Source: Bacillota bacterium (GTDB lineage: Bacteria > Bacillota > Bacilli > Alicyclobacillales > SLC66). From it: a stretch of 43,382 bases of DNA. Location: assembly GCA_026627345.1 (NCBI GenBank), contig JAPNUP010000100.1, positions 1-43,382 of the forward strand, in the 5' to 3' direction. The notes beneath the pieces are model-generated. The model was not told the DNA's origin. It worked only from the letters and a program-made list of their open reading frames with translations, and made no database searches. Each line of letters begins with the position of its first letter. Positions within the stretch are counted from its first letter, which is position 1. Below are positions 1 to 8,048 of this stretch, piece after piece. The translations under genes were made by a program, and so were the position numbers.

Positions 1-113
1 CCGTCATGCTTGCCGGTGAAGTGGCGGGGATTACCGGACTGATTTTCGCTGTTCCTCTGTTAGCGGTCGGTAAAGTGATCTGGGAGCAGGTGCGAGCAGC
101 TCGCGAAATTTGA
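1..113 (+). CDS. AI-2E family transporter, C-terminal end (partial)
   Basis: Only the last 36 codons are present; the gene begins outside the window and is read in the frame starting at base 3. The residues form a hydrophobic stretch (AGITGLIFAVPLLAVGKVIW) ending in a short charged tail, as at the C-terminus of AI-2E/PerM-type polytopic membrane proteins. A gene of this family (yrrI) lies just upstream of alaS in B. subtilis, which supports the call. Its TGA stop at 111-113 lies inside the -35 box of the 5S promoter. The substrate cannot be told from this fragment. Confidence 0.7.
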   Translation, partial: VMLAGEVAGITGLIFAVPLLAVGKVIWEQVRAAREI

Positions 114-138
114 CAAGCTGTCGTTGTTGTGCTATATT
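110..138 (+). promoter_or_regulatory. Sigma-A promoter of the lone 5S rRNA gene
   Basis: TTGACA at 110-115 and TATATT at 133-138 are separated by 17 bp, a near-perfect vegetative promoter. The predicted start lies about 7-9 bases downstream, right at the 5' end of the 5S gene. The -35 box overlaps the stop codon of the upstream membrane-protein gene. Confidence 0.85.
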
Positions 139-147
139 ATCTACATT

Positions 148-265
148 GCTTGGTGATGATGGCGGAGGGGACACACCCGTTCCCATACCGAACACGACGG
201 TTAAGCCCTCCAGCGCCGATGGTACTTGGACCGCAGGGTCCTGGGAGAGTAGGACATTGCCAGGC
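148..265 (+). rRNA. rrf: 5S ribosomal RNA
   Basis: The roughly 118-base stretch carries the conserved Firmicute 5S pieces CACCCGTTCCCATACCGAAC, GGTTAAGCCCTCCAGCGCCG and GGGAGAGTAGGAC. The ends pair (GCTTGG with CCAGGC) to close helix I, which sets the borders within a few bases. It has its own promoter and a terminator, and no 16S or 23S gene adjoins it in the visible sequence, so it looks like an independent 5S unit rather than the tail of an rrn operon. The exact mature ends are approximate. Confidence 0.95.
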
Positions 266-269
266 CAGC

Positions 270-300
270 AAGCCCTTGTGCTAAGCAAGGGCTTTTTATT
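270..300 (+). terminator. Rho-independent terminator of the 5S gene
   Basis: AAGCCCTTG (270-278) pairs perfectly with CAAGGGCTT (286-294) around a 7-base loop, followed by a T-rich run. Confidence 0.9.
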
Positions 301-314
301 TTATCTCAGTGGTG

Positions 315-344
315 TTGCAAAGGGCCGTTTCGTTTTGCTATACT
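315..344 (+). promoter_or_regulatory. Putative sigma-A promoter of the alaS leader
   Basis: TTGCAA (315-320) and TATACT (339-344) are 18 bp apart. The position fits a transcript that begins at about 350 and includes the whole T-box leader. Confidence 0.6.
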
Positions 345-349
345 GCGCA

Positions 350-624
350 GTAACTGCAATAGCAGACAAGAAGTAATGCGTTGTCCGTACCAGGGAGCGA
401 CCCCGCGCGAAGCGTGATTGAGAGGGGAGCGACGAAGGGCGCATGAAAGCCAGTCTGTCGGCTGCGCGAGAGGATCGCGCCGGATGTCTCCGTTACCAGG
501 CGTGCAAGTGGCGTGCGTACACACCAAGCGTTCAGTCAAAGACGCGAAAGTAGTGGGCGTCGCAAGTAAGGGTGGTACCGCGTGAGTCTCACGTCCCTTT
601 GAGGATAGTGGGCTTTTTTATTTT
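350..624 (+). promoter_or_regulatory. T-box leader (tRNA-Ala-sensing) of alaS
   Basis: The 344-base space between the 5S terminator and alaS holds a T-box riboswitch. The diagnostic T-box sequence AAGGGTGGTACCGCG is at 568-582, followed by a terminator whose 3' arm (AGTGGG) runs into TTTTTTATTTT at 614-624. The strongly structured region between about 365 and 540 would form Stem I and the other specifier helices. Uncharged tRNA binding to the T-box bulge would favour the antiterminator and raise alaS transcription; charged tRNA would allow termination. I could not assign the specifier codon by eye; a GCN alanine codon is expected. An open frame running into alaS from base 572 is an artefact of this leader. 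Confidence 0.92.
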
Positions 625-643
625 GTCAGGGGGTCATAGGGAG

Positions 644-3265
644 ATGAAAGGTAGCGAGATTCGCCGTAGATATGTGGAGTTTTTCCGGGAAAAGGGACAT
701 GACATCGTACCTAGCGCAAGCCTGGTGCCGCAGGATGATCACTCCTTATTATGGATCAATAGTGGGATGGCGCCGCTGAAGAAATACTTCGACGGGCGCG
801 TGACACCTGAGAATCCGCGACTGACCAACAGCCAAAAGTGTATTCGCACCAACGACATCGAGAATGTCGGCAAGACGGCGCGTCACCAGACCTTCTTTGA
901 GATGCTTGGGAATTTTTCGATTGGGGACTATTTCAAACGCGAGTCGATTCACTGGGCTTGGGAGTTTGTCACAGAGCGCTTGCAGATGGACAAAAGTCGG
1001 CTGTCTGTGACCATTCATCCAGAGGATGACGAAGCGTTTCAAATCTGGAGTCGTGAGATCGGTGTGCCGGAAGATCGGATTTTGCGGGTCGAAGATAACT
1101 TTTGGGACATCGGAGAAGGGCCGTGTGGGCCTAACTCGGAAATTTTCTATGATCGCGGCGCGCATGTCGGCTGTGGTCGAAAAGAGTGTGACGCCTCCTG
1201 TGATTGTGACCGACATCTCGAGATCTGGAACCTCGTCTTTAGTCAGTACAATCACAACCCTGACGGCTCATATACGCCGCTTCCCAAGAAGAATATAGAC
1301 ACCGGTATGGGACTCGAACGCACAGCATCCGTCTTGCAAGATGTACCGACCAATTTCGATACTGACTTTTTTCGCCCGATCATCGATGCGGCCGCGAAGC
1401 AGATGGGTGTGCGCTACGGAGACTCAGACACGATCGACACAGCGCTCAAAGTGATTGCCGACCATACGCGCGCGGTGGTGTTCTCGATCGGCGACGGCGT
1501 TTCACCGAGTAATGAAGGGCGCGGTTACGTGATTCGTCGCTTGCTGCGACGGGCCGTGCGTTACGGGAAGCAACAAGGTGTGGAACAACCCTTTCTCCAT
1601 GGCCTCGTGGGTGTCGTCGGAGAGATTATGGGGGATTACTACCCTGAAGTAGTTGAGAAAAAGGCGTTTATCGAAGGCGTCATCCGCATGGAAGAAGAGC
1701 GCTTCTTTGCAACGCTCACAGAGGGTGAGGCACTACTCACAGAGGCACTGCGTGCGCTTTCTGCTAAGGGCGAGCGTACGCTGTCTGGGGAAGAGGCGTT
1801 CAAACTCTATGACACGTACGGCTTCCCGATTGACTTGACGGAGGAAATCGCGCAAGAGAGCGGCTTTACAGTAGATCGCGAAGGATTCTCGCACGCGCTT
1901 GAACAGCAGCGTCAACGTGCGCGCAGTGCGCGTCCGGAAGTCGATAGTATGCAGGTACAAACCTCGACACTGCGGGATCTGACGGTGGACAGTGAATTTG
2001 TCGGATACGGAGAGCACACGGTAGAGACGAAGATCGTCGCTATCTTACTCGGAGATGAGTCGGTCACTCAGGCCGGGCTTGGCGAGCGTGTACAGGTGGT
2101 ACTTGCGCGCACGCCTTTTTACGCCGAGAGCGGTGGTCAAGTCGCAGACACCGGTGTGATTGAAGGGGAGCACTTCACGCTACTCGTTCGCGATGTGCAA
2201 AAAGGGCCGAATGGTCAGCACGTTCATTCGTGCGAAGTGACAGAAGGGGAAGTCCGCCTTCATGCGCAGGTCGTTGGCAAGATCGACAGCGAGCGACGGC
2301 GCGCGATTGTCAGAAACCATACCTCTACACACCTGCTGCACCGCGCGCTGCGCGATGTACTCGGTACGCACGTGGCACAGGCAGGCTCCCTCGTACAAGA
2401 TGAGCGGTTACGTTTTGACTTCTCTCATAACGGGGCACTATCTCAGGAGGATTGGCACCGTGTAGAACGTGCGGTCAATGAACAGATTTGGCGGGACCAA
2501 CCGGTCGTAACCGAACAGATGGGACTGGATCAAGCGCGTGGGCTTGGCGCTATGGCCCTGTTTGGCGAAAAGTACGGTGAGATCGTGCGCGTCGTAAAAG
2601 CAGGCGATTACTCTACGGAGTTATGTGGAGGCTGTCATGTACAGCACACCGGTGAGATCGCGTTGTTCAAGCTCGTGAGTGAAGGTGGGATTGGATCGGG
2701 CATCAGACGGATCGAAGCCGTCACCGGCGCCTACGCATATGAGTACGTCACGCGTGAAGAGCAATTGCTAACGGCAATGGCCGAACAACTGCGGACCAAT
2801 CCAGCGCAACTGCCGCACCGTCTCGAAGGCCTCGTGGAGCAGATGAAGGGGCTGGAGAAGCAGGTCGAGCAACTGACGCAAAGTCTTAGTAAAGCTGAGG
2901 CGGCCCAATTAGTCGATCAAGTCGAGAGTTATCCGAAAGGTCGCGCGTTAGTCGCGGATGTGCCCGGCATGGACGTCGAAGGCTTGCGGGCGATAGCGGA
3001 AAGTTTTCGGCAAAAGTATACGGATCTGGCGCTAGTTCTCGGTTCGGTGAAAGATGGCAAAGTCTCCTTTGTGGCGGCGATGTCCCACCCTTTGCAAGCG
3101 CAGGGACTACACGCGGGTAGACTAGTGAAGGACGTGGCCACGGTGGCTGGTGGCTCGGGTGGTGGGCGCCCTGATCTCGCGCAAGCTGGAGGTAAGGACC
3201 CGCAGCAACTGGCTGCTGCCTTGACCTTGGCGAAGGATCTGTTGCGGACAGCCTTGAATGGGTGA
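644..3265 (+). CDS. alaS: Alanyl-tRNA synthetase
   Basis: This 873-residue protein has full family length. It charges tRNA-Ala in the cytoplasm and edits mischarged Ser or Gly. The N-terminal class II catalytic core shows FFEMLGNFSIGDYFK and FWDIGEGPCGPNSEI. The editing domain carries the metal-binding HTSTH (NHTSTHLLHRALRD) and CGGCH motifs. A coiled stretch precedes a C-terminal DHHA1-type domain ending in a glycine-rich GGSGGGRPDLAQAGG segment. The ATG at 644 is chosen because AGGGGG lies 10 bases before it and the upstream in-frame extension falls within the T-box terminator. Expression should follow tRNA-Ala charging through that leader. Confidence 0.98.
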   Translation: MKGSEIRRRYVEFFREKGHDIVPSASLVPQDDHSLLWINSGMAPLKKYFDGRVTPENPRLTNSQKCIRTNDIENVGKTARHQTFFEMLGNFSIGDYFKRESIHWAWEFVTERLQMDKSRLSVTIHPEDDEAFQIWSREIGVPEDRILRVEDNFWDIGEGPCGPNSEIFYDRGAHVGCGRKECDASCDCDRHLEIWNLVFSQYNHNPDGSYTPLPKKNIDTGMGLERTASVLQDVPTNFDTDFFRPIIDAAAKQMGVRYGDSDTIDTALKVIADHTRAVVFSIGDGVSPSNEGRGYVIRRLLRRAVRYGKQQGVEQPFLHGLVGVVGEIMGDYYPEVVEKKAFIEGVIRMEEERFFATLTEGEALLTEALRALSAKGERTLSGEEAFKLYDTYGFPIDLTEEIAQESGFTVDREGFSHALEQQRQRARSARPEVDSMQVQTSTLRDLTVDSEFVGYGEHTVETKIVAILLGDESVTQAGLGERVQVVLARTPFYAESGGQVADTGVIEGEHFTLLVRDVQKGPNGQHVHSCEVTEGEVRLHAQVVGKIDSERRRAIVRNHTSTHLLHRALRDVLGTHVAQAGSLVQDERLRFDFSHNGALSQEDWHRVERAVNEQIWRDQPVVTEQMGLDQARGLGAMALFGEKYGEIVRVVKAGDYSTELCGGCHVQHTGEIALFKLVSEGGIGSGIRRIEAVTGAYAYEYVTREEQLLTAMAEQLRTNPAQLPHRLEGLVEQMKGLEKQVEQLTQSLSKAEAAQLVDQVESYPKGRALVADVPGMDVEGLRAIAESFRQKYTDLALVLGSVKDGKVSFVAAMSHPLQAQGLHAGRLVKDVATVAGGSGGGRPDLAQAGGKDPQQLAAALTLAKDLLRTALNG

Positions 3266-3306
3266 GTCGTGACAATTCTGAGTCGGACAAGCGGATCAAG
3301 AGGAAT

Positions 3307-3335
3307 TTGGCGGAACCGTGCAGAATGTCTATACA
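3307..3335 (+). promoter_or_regulatory. Possible promoter upstream of ireB
   Basis: TTGGCG (3307-3312) and TATACA (3330-3335) are spaced by 17 bp in the 129-base gap after alaS. It could drive ireB-ruvX-yrzB. The -35 is imperfect. Confidence 0.4.
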
Positions 3336-3394
3336 GTTGTCGTATTCTATAAGTAGGTAAGGTGAATCAGGAACGAGGAGAGAGGTGTTCGGTC

Positions 3395-3655
3395 GTGTCT
3401 TCGTTTGAAGAAACCATGCAGTTTCGACTACGGCCTGATGAACCATCGCGGGCAGAGCGTGCCCTGATCTTGGCCTATGAGGCGCTGATCGAGAAAGGGT
3501 ATAATCCCATTCACCAGATCTCTGGCTATCTGCTTTCTGGGGATCCCGCCTACATCACGAGTTTTAAAGATGCGCGTGATGCCATCAGGAGAGTGGAGCG
3601 CGACGAATTGATTGAAGAGTTGGTCCGCGCGTATTTGGCCACGCGGCTGTCATGA
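3395..3655 (+). CDS. ireB: IreB family regulatory phosphoprotein
   Basis: An 86-residue protein of the DUF965/IreB family (YrzL in B. subtilis), small cytosolic proteins found next to ruvX in Firmicutes. In Enterococcus, IreB is phosphorylated by the Ser/Thr kinase IreK and affects cephalosporin resistance. Visible family features are the start [11 protein letters not shown] and the block [20 protein letters not shown]. The GTG at 3395 is preferred over an upstream in-frame GTG because GAGGAGAGAGG lies 9-10 bases before it and the N-terminus then matches the family. Its stop overlaps the ruvX start (ATGA), so the two are translationally coupled. Confidence 0.93.
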   Translation: MSSFEETMQFRLRPDEPSRAERALILAYEALIEKGYNPIHQISGYLLSGDPAYITSFKDARDAIRRVERDELIEELVRAYLATRLS

Positions 3656-4068
3656 GAGCACTTGGCGTTGATTATGGGGATGCGCGTATCGGAATTGCAC
3701 TCGGCGACCCGCTTGGTTTGACTGCTCAGTCTTACGAAGTGATCGATTGTCGTCGGGTGCGTGACCCGATCGGGCGCATCAGTCAGATCGCTCGTGAGCA
3801 TGAGGTCGATGTGATTGTGATGGGGCTTCCGCGCAACATGAACGGGACGTACGGAGAGCGCGCAGAAAAGACCCGCATTTTCGCGCAAGAAGTAGCATTA
3901 TCCACAGGGCTTCCTGTAGAATGGATGGACGAGCGGCTCTCCACGGTGGGGGCCAATCGGTCATTGCTCGAGGGTGACGTGAGTCGAGCGAAGCGTCGTC
4001 AGGTGATTGACAAAGTGGCAGCTACGTTGATCTTACAAGCCTATCTGGACAGGAAGGGGAGAGCCTAG
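3652..4068 (+). CDS. ruvX: Holliday junction resolvase-like RuvX (YqgF)
   Basis: A 138-residue protein with the RNase H-like fold of the YqgF/RuvX family, linked to 16S rRNA 5'-end maturation and proposed as a Holliday-junction resolvase. The first strand carries the metal-binding [15 protein letters not shown]; the second block [20 protein letters not shown] and WMDERLST follow family order. The start overlaps the ireB stop by four bases, and yrzB begins two bases after its stop, so the three are one transcription unit. Length is typical. Confidence 0.96.
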   Translation: MRALGVDYGDARIGIALGDPLGLTAQSYEVIDCRRVRDPIGRISQIAREHEVDVIVMGLPRNMNGTYGERAEKTRIFAQEVALSTGLPVEWMDERLSTVGANRSLLEGDVSRAKRRQVIDKVAATLILQAYLDRKGRA

Positions 4069-4069
4069 T

Positions 4070-4348
4070 ATGTTGGACGACCTCTTGCAGGGGCGTGTTC
4101 TTCTTACCGACGACGAGGGACGGGAGGAAGAGTTTCAGGTCTTGCGCGTGTTGGAGATGGAAGGAAAGCACTATGCATTATTGCAGTCCGTGCCAAATGA
4201 AGAAGAGGAAGAACCGCTGATCTTGCGCATCGAAGGGGATGTGGAAGCAGATAACGCATCTTTGGTAGGCATCGATGATGATGACGAGTGGGAGTCTGTC
4301 GCAGAAGCCTTCGATACACTTATGTACCAGTGGGATGATCAAAGCTGA
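4070..4348 (+). CDS. yrzB: DUF1292 (YrzB) family protein
   Basis: A 92-residue, very acidic protein that follows ruvX in many Firmicutes. The core alternates strand-like pieces (LTDDEGREEEFQVLRVLEMEGKHYALL) with acidic loops (NEEEEEPLILRI and IDDDDEWESVAEAFDTLM), as in DUF1292. No catalytic motif can be seen and the function is unknown. Tight spacing from ruvX (one base between stop and start) and to mltG (31 bases) places it in the same operon. Confidence 0.9.
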   Translation: MLDDLLQGRVLLTDDEGREEEFQVLRVLEMEGKHYALLQSVPNEEEEEPLILRIEGDVEADNASLVGIDDDDEWESVAEAFDTLMYQWDDQS

Positions 4349-4379
4349 GGACGGCACAATTTGATGAGGGGTTTCATTC

Positions 4380-5474
4380 ATGAACAGGCGCGGTTTATTG
4401 ACGCTGGCGATCACAGCGGGCAGTTTGCTCGTCTTGGGCCTCGTCGTTGTCTTGTGGCCTGTGCGAGGGATGTACTGGCAAACGGCAGGAAGACCGGGTG
4501 AAGATATCCGCGTAGTGATTCCGCAAGGCGCCTCCACTGACACGATCGGGCGTTTGCTGGCACAACAAGGTGTCATCGGCAGTACGACTTTTTTCCGTCT
4601 CTACTTGGCGCTGTCGGGCCGTGGGCGCTCTCTTCAGGCGGGCGATTACCTTTTTTCTTCAGGGCTCACCATACCCCAAGTGGTCTCCGAACTAAGCGCG
4701 GGTGACGGTGCCTATAATACAGTGATCGTGACGATTCCAGAAGGATTTACCGTGCGTCAGATCGCTCAGTTGCTCGCGAAGGACAAGGTATGTTCAGAAC
4801 AAGCTTTCATGCACGAAGCGACTCATGGCATGTTCTCACAATATCCATTTTGGAAGTTTATTGCTACACATAATAAGTACATACGTGATCGTTTAGAAGG
4901 GTATCTGTTTCCAAACACCTATTATTTCCTGCGCAATGAGTCACCCGTTGCTGTGATCGATAAGATCTTGTCCGAAACAAGTTCAGTACTGACACCTGTC
5001 ATGCGCACCATTAAGAAGGAGCACTTGACGCTTCCGGAAGTAATGACAGTGGCGTCGATGATTGAAAAAGAGGCGAAGTTGGCCAGCGATCGTCCGCTTA
5101 TCGCCAGTGTGATCTACAACCGTCTTCATCTGCATCCGCCGATGAAGCTGCAGATCGATTCGACGACAGATTATGCGTTAGGTGGCATCACCGTGCTGAC
5201 GGATGCGGATCTGCAAAGCATGAACCCGTATAATACCTACACACACGCCGGTTTGCCGCCAGGTCCGATCGCCAATCCAGGGTGGGCTTCAATCGAAGCG
5301 GCCATTCATCCCGCCCACACTGACTATTACTATTATGTCGCTAAAGGCAATGGATCGGGTGGCAGTTACTTTGCTGTGACCTACGCCCAACAGTTGGCCA
5401 ATATCGCCCGACGCGAAAGTAATCTGGCCAAGCGCGCTAGTGTTGCTCATTCGCCTACAGCTTCTTTGCATTGA
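4380..5474 (+). CDS. mltG: Endolytic murein transglycosylase MltG
   Basis: A 364-residue membrane-anchored lytic transglycosylase of the YceG family that cuts nascent peptidoglycan strands near the synthase. One N-terminal transmembrane helix (about residues 7-28, LLTLAITAGSLLVLGLVVVL) is followed by a LysM-like part (VVIPQGASTDTIGRLLAQQGVI) and the catalytic domain. The motif LEGYLFPNTYYF holds the conserved catalytic Glu, and VASMIEKEAKLASDRPLIASVIYNRL is the family block. ATG at 4380 has GATGAGGGG upstream. Length is normal for the family. Confidence 0.96.
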   Translation: MNRRGLLTLAITAGSLLVLGLVVVLWPVRGMYWQTAGRPGEDIRVVIPQGASTDTIGRLLAQQGVIGSTTFFRLYLALSGRGRSLQAGDYLFSSGLTIPQVVSELSAGDGAYNTVIVTIPEGFTVRQIAQLLAKDKVCSEQAFMHEATHGMFSQYPFWKFIATHNKYIRDRLEGYLFPNTYYFLRNESPVAVIDKILSETSSVLTPVMRTIKKEHLTLPEVMTVASMIEKEAKLASDRPLIASVIYNRLHLHPPMKLQIDSTTDYALGGITVLTDADLQSMNPYNTYTHAGLPPGPIANPGWASIEAAIHPAHTDYYYYVAKGNGSGGSYFAVTYAQQLANIARRESNLAKRASVAHSPTASLH

Positions 5475-5496
5475 TGGTTCGCGTACAAGCTCACAC

Positions 5497-5525
5497 GCAT
5501 GTTCACTGTCCCAAGGGCATAGACT
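5497..5525 (+). promoter_or_regulatory. Putative sigma-E promoter of sigK
   Basis: GCATGTT (5497-5503) and CATAGACT (5518-5525) are 14 bp apart. They match the sigma-E consensus (KCATATT, about 14 bp, CATACAMT) with one mismatch in each box. Mother-cell transcription of sigK by sigma-E is established in B. subtilis, so the context fits. Start mapping was not possible here. Confidence 0.55.
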
Positions 5526-5558
5526 CTCTTGCGCGAGTACCTTGAGGAGGTGGGCCAC

Positions 5559-6254
5559 ATGGGTCTGTTTGCAGCTTTGGTACTCCTTGTACGCGAGATG
5601 TCTCTGTTTGTCTCCTATGTCAAAAACCACACTTTTCCACAACCCCTCCCGCCGGTGGAGGAAGACGCCATGATTCGCAGACTCGCGCAAGGCGATGAAG
5701 AAGCGCGCAATATTCTCATAGAGCACAACCTGCGATTGGTCGCTCATATTGTCAAAAAATACGATCACGGCAAAGTGGATCCAGACGACCTTATTTCCAT
5801 CGGGACGATCGGTCTCATCAAGGGGATTCAAACCTTTAAACCGGACAAAGGGGTGCGTTTGGCCACGTATGCGGCGCGCTGTATTGAAAACGAGATTTTG
5901 ATGCACATGCGCTCACAGCGAAAAGTGAGCAAGGATGTGTCGATCAATGAACCGATCGGCCACGATAAGGAAGGCAATGAAGTGTCATTGATCGACATTC
6001 TTGGCACCGATGATGATGAGATTGTGGAGGGAATACAGTTTCGCATGGATCGAGATCAGGTCTATGATGGCTTGTCAGTGCTTGATCCACGCGAGCGAGA
6101 GATTATCTGGGCGCGCTTTGGGCTCCCCTATGGGGCGGAGAAGACACAGCGCGAAATCGCTAGAGAACTCGGCATTTCGCGTTCTTACGTGTCCCGTATA
6201 GAAAAACGTGCGATTGAAAAGCTGCAGGATCAGCTGCGTCAGCATGATCTATAG
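5559..6254 (+). CDS. sigK: RNA polymerase sporulation sigma factor SigK (pro-form)
   Basis: A 231-residue late mother-cell sigma factor. It begins with a hydrophobic pro-sequence (about 19 residues, MGLFAALVLLVREMSLFVS) before YVKNHTFPQPLPPVEE, the position where SpoIVFB cuts pro-sigma-K in Bacillus. Region 2 (RLVAHIVKKY, ISIGTIGLIKGIQTF, YAARCIENEILMHMR) and region 4 (EKTQREIARELGISRSYVSRIEKRA) are complete. The gene is uninterrupted, so no skin-type excision is needed. ATG at 5559 has TTGAGGAGG eight bases upstream. It stands alone between mltG and the yqeG operon, behind a sigma-E-like promoter. Confidence 0.96.
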   Translation: MGLFAALVLLVREMSLFVSYVKNHTFPQPLPPVEEDAMIRRLAQGDEEARNILIEHNLRLVAHIVKKYDHGKVDPDDLISIGTIGLIKGIQTFKPDKGVRLATYAARCIENEILMHMRSQRKVSKDVSINEPIGHDKEGNEVSLIDILGTDDDEIVEGIQFRMDRDQVYDGLSVLDPREREIIWARFGLPYGAEKTQREIARELGISRSYVSRIEKRAIEKLQDQLRQHDL

Positions 6255-6261
6255 GTCGACT

Positions 6262-6289
6262 TTGGTCTCTTCGTGTTCTGTGATACGAT
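6262..6289 (+). promoter_or_regulatory. Putative sigma-A promoter of the yqeG operon
   Basis: TTGGTC (6262-6267), a 16-bp spacer, and TGA-TACGAT with an extended -10 (TACGAT at 6284-6289). Confidence 0.5.
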
Positions 6290-6325
6290 AGGAGCACCGA
6301 ATGTGAACGTTTGGAGTTGGCCTCT

Positions 6326-6850
6326 TTGTTTGCAAGATTTTTGCCCACTGACTACGTAACCTCTATCTATCACATCGACCTTCGCCATCTATGGGATAGC
6401 GGTGTGCGCGGGTTGGTCACGGATCTCGATAACACTTTGGTTGCGTGGGGTGCACTAACCGCACCTGAGAAACTCGTGGCTTGGCTTGATCATGCTCGCG
6501 AGTTGGGATTCGCAGTGTGCATCTTGTCCAATAATCACGAAGAGCGAGTCGCGCGGTTCGCGGCGCAGCTAGGGATACCTGCGCTCGCGCGCGCGCGCAA
6601 ACCGCGCACGGGTGCCTACCATAAAGCGATGGCGCTGATCGGCACGACGCCTGCACAGACGGCCATGATCGGAGATCAGTTATTCACAGATGTATGGGGT
6701 GGCAATCGCTTGGGGATTCGCACCATTTTGGTGACGCCAGTTCCTGGGCAGCAACACGGTGGCACGACGATGATTAGGCGAGTGGAGCGAGTCGTTCTTC
6801 GCGGCCGCAAACCGCTCGCGATAGATGAGTATTTTACAGGGGGTCATTGA
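6326..6850 (+). CDS. yqeG: YqeG family HAD IIIA-type phosphatase
   Basis: A HAD-superfamily phosphatase of about 174 residues. Visible motifs are DLDNTL (motif I), SNNHEERV (motif II region), RKPRTGAYHKA and MIGDQLFTDVWGGNRLG (motif III/IV). Its substrate is not firmly known. The TTG at 6326 gives MFARFLPTDYV, which lines up with the YqeG family start, and GGAG lies 9 bases upstream; TTG at 6311 would add five residues and is the alternative. First gene of the yqeG-yqeH-yhbY-nadD-yqeK-rsfS-yqeM operon; yqeH starts directly after its stop. Confidence 0.93.
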   Translation: MFARFLPTDYVTSIYHIDLRHLWDSGVRGLVTDLDNTLVAWGALTAPEKLVAWLDHARELGFAVCILSNNHEERVARFAAQLGIPALARARKPRTGAYHKAMALIGTTPAQTAMIGDQLFTDVWGGNRLGIRTILVTPVPGQQHGGTTMIRRVERVVLRGRKPLAIDEYFTGGH

Positions 6851-8044
6851 TTGAGTATTAACCTGGTGTGTACGGGTTGTGGAGCGCCATTGCAGATGGA
6901 GGCGGAAAATGAGCGAGGGTATGTGACTTCCTCCGCTTTTTTGCGTGAACAGCCCCTTTGTCAGCGCTGTTATCGCCTGATTCACTACGGACAGTTCTCC
7001 CCTAGCAGCGTCACTGAAGACGAGTACCGCACGTCCGTCATGCGCACGTTGGCCCGGCCATCGCTGGTGCTGTACGTTGTAGACTTGTTCGATTTTCGAG
7101 GCAGCCTTGTGCGCGGTATCAGTGGGTCCTTGCGCGATCATGAGATCTGGCTAATCGGTAACAAAGTGGACTTGTTACCGCGTGAACTCAATCGCGACCG
7201 ACTGAGTGCATGGTTGATGCGCGAAGCCCGTCGCCAGGAACTCGAAGTGCGAGAAGTATTTTTGGTGAGCGCCAAGACAGGTGAAGGTTTAGCCCAGTTG
7301 TGGGAAGCAGTAAAACTGCGGGCGCGCGATCGGCAGGCCGTCGCGATAGGGATGGCTAATGTGGGGAAGTCCTCGGTACAAAACAAGCTTTTAGAACATG
7401 CTGGACAACTCGAAGGACAAGCCTTTACTGTCAGTCCGTATCCAGGAACGACACTGGGGGGCTTCACGCTGAAACTCGGTGGCAGCGGCGTCACATTAGC
7501 GGATACGCCCGGATTGCTCGGCCGCTTTCGCTTGCAAGACCGCGTATGCCAAGCGTCGCTTGCGGATATTGTGGCACGCGTTCAGGTGCGACCGCGGGTT
7601 TACCAACTACAGCCGGAGCAGACGCTCTTTCTCGGCGGACTGGCCCGACTTGACTTTATCGCGGGGCAGGAGCAACCGTTTGTCGTCTACGTGGCGAATC
7701 AGTTGACCGTTCATCGGACGAAACTTGCACAGGCAGACGAGCTGTTCAAGCGGCAAGTAGGCGCCATTTTGACTCCGCCGTGCCCGCAATGCGATGCTTC
7801 CTTGCAGGTGCTAAAGCCGAAAAATATGAGCTTTGAAGATGGTAAGCCAGTCGATATCGTGATCTCAGGACTGGGTTGGATTCGCTTGAGTGGCAAGACT
7901 GTGAAGCTCAAGATGCATGTTCCGGAAGGCGTCGAGATCACCGTGCGCCCGGCTCTTGGCGCGGGCCGTCGTGGGGCTGGCAAAGGGCGTATGCACGGGT
8001 CTGCCCGCGCCGCAAGACCGCATATCACTACAGGGAGGCGATAA
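6851..8044 (+). CDS. yqeH: Circularly permuted GTPase YqeH
   Basis: A 397-residue GTPase for 30S subunit assembly. A zinc finger opens the protein (C7-x2-C10 and C37-x2-C40). The G motifs occur in permuted order: NKVDLL (G4), VSAKTG (G5), GMANVGKSS (G1), then DTPG (G3), as is typical of YqeH/RbgA-like proteins. A C-terminal domain follows, with a second CPQC-type pair (PPCPQCDASL), and the protein ends in a basic Gly/Arg-rich tail suited to RNA contact. The TTG start at 6851 lies right after the yqeG stop with AGGGGG 7 bases upstream. aroE, which separates yqeH and yhbY in B. subtilis, is absent here. Confidence 0.97.
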   Translation: MSINLVCTGCGAPLQMEAENERGYVTSSAFLREQPLCQRCYRLIHYGQFSPSSVTEDEYRTSVMRTLARPSLVLYVVDLFDFRGSLVRGISGSLRDHEIWLIGNKVDLLPRELNRDRLSAWLMREARRQELEVREVFLVSAKTGEGLAQLWEAVKLRARDRQAVAIGMANVGKSSVQNKLLEHAGQLEGQAFTVSPYPGTTLGGFTLKLGGSGVTLADTPGLLGRFRLQDRVCQASLADIVARVQVRPRVYQLQPEQTLFLGGLARLDFIAGQEQPFVVYVANQLTVHRTKLAQADELFKRQVGAILTPPCPQCDASLQVLKPKNMSFEDGKPVDIVISGLGWIRLSGKTVKLKMHVPEGVEITVRPALGAGRRGAGKGRMHGSARAARPHITTGRR

Positions 8045-8048
8045 CTTC

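Noticed and set aside
110-376. Open frame across the 5S gene
   Set aside because: It overlaps the rRNA and its terminator and has no ribosome site.
572-643. In-frame upstream extension of alaS
   Set aside because: It lies in the T-box antiterminator/terminator region; the ATG at 644 has its own ribosome site and gives the family N-terminus.
749-1255. Long minus-strand frame inside alaS
   Set aside because: A shadow of alaS, without a recognisable protein pattern; the same holds for 2886-3446, 7711-8226, 15525-16100, 22140-22682, 25491-25961 and 31203-31982.
5559-6254. sigK interrupted by a mobile element
   Set aside because: The reading frame is continuous from pro-sequence to region 4.
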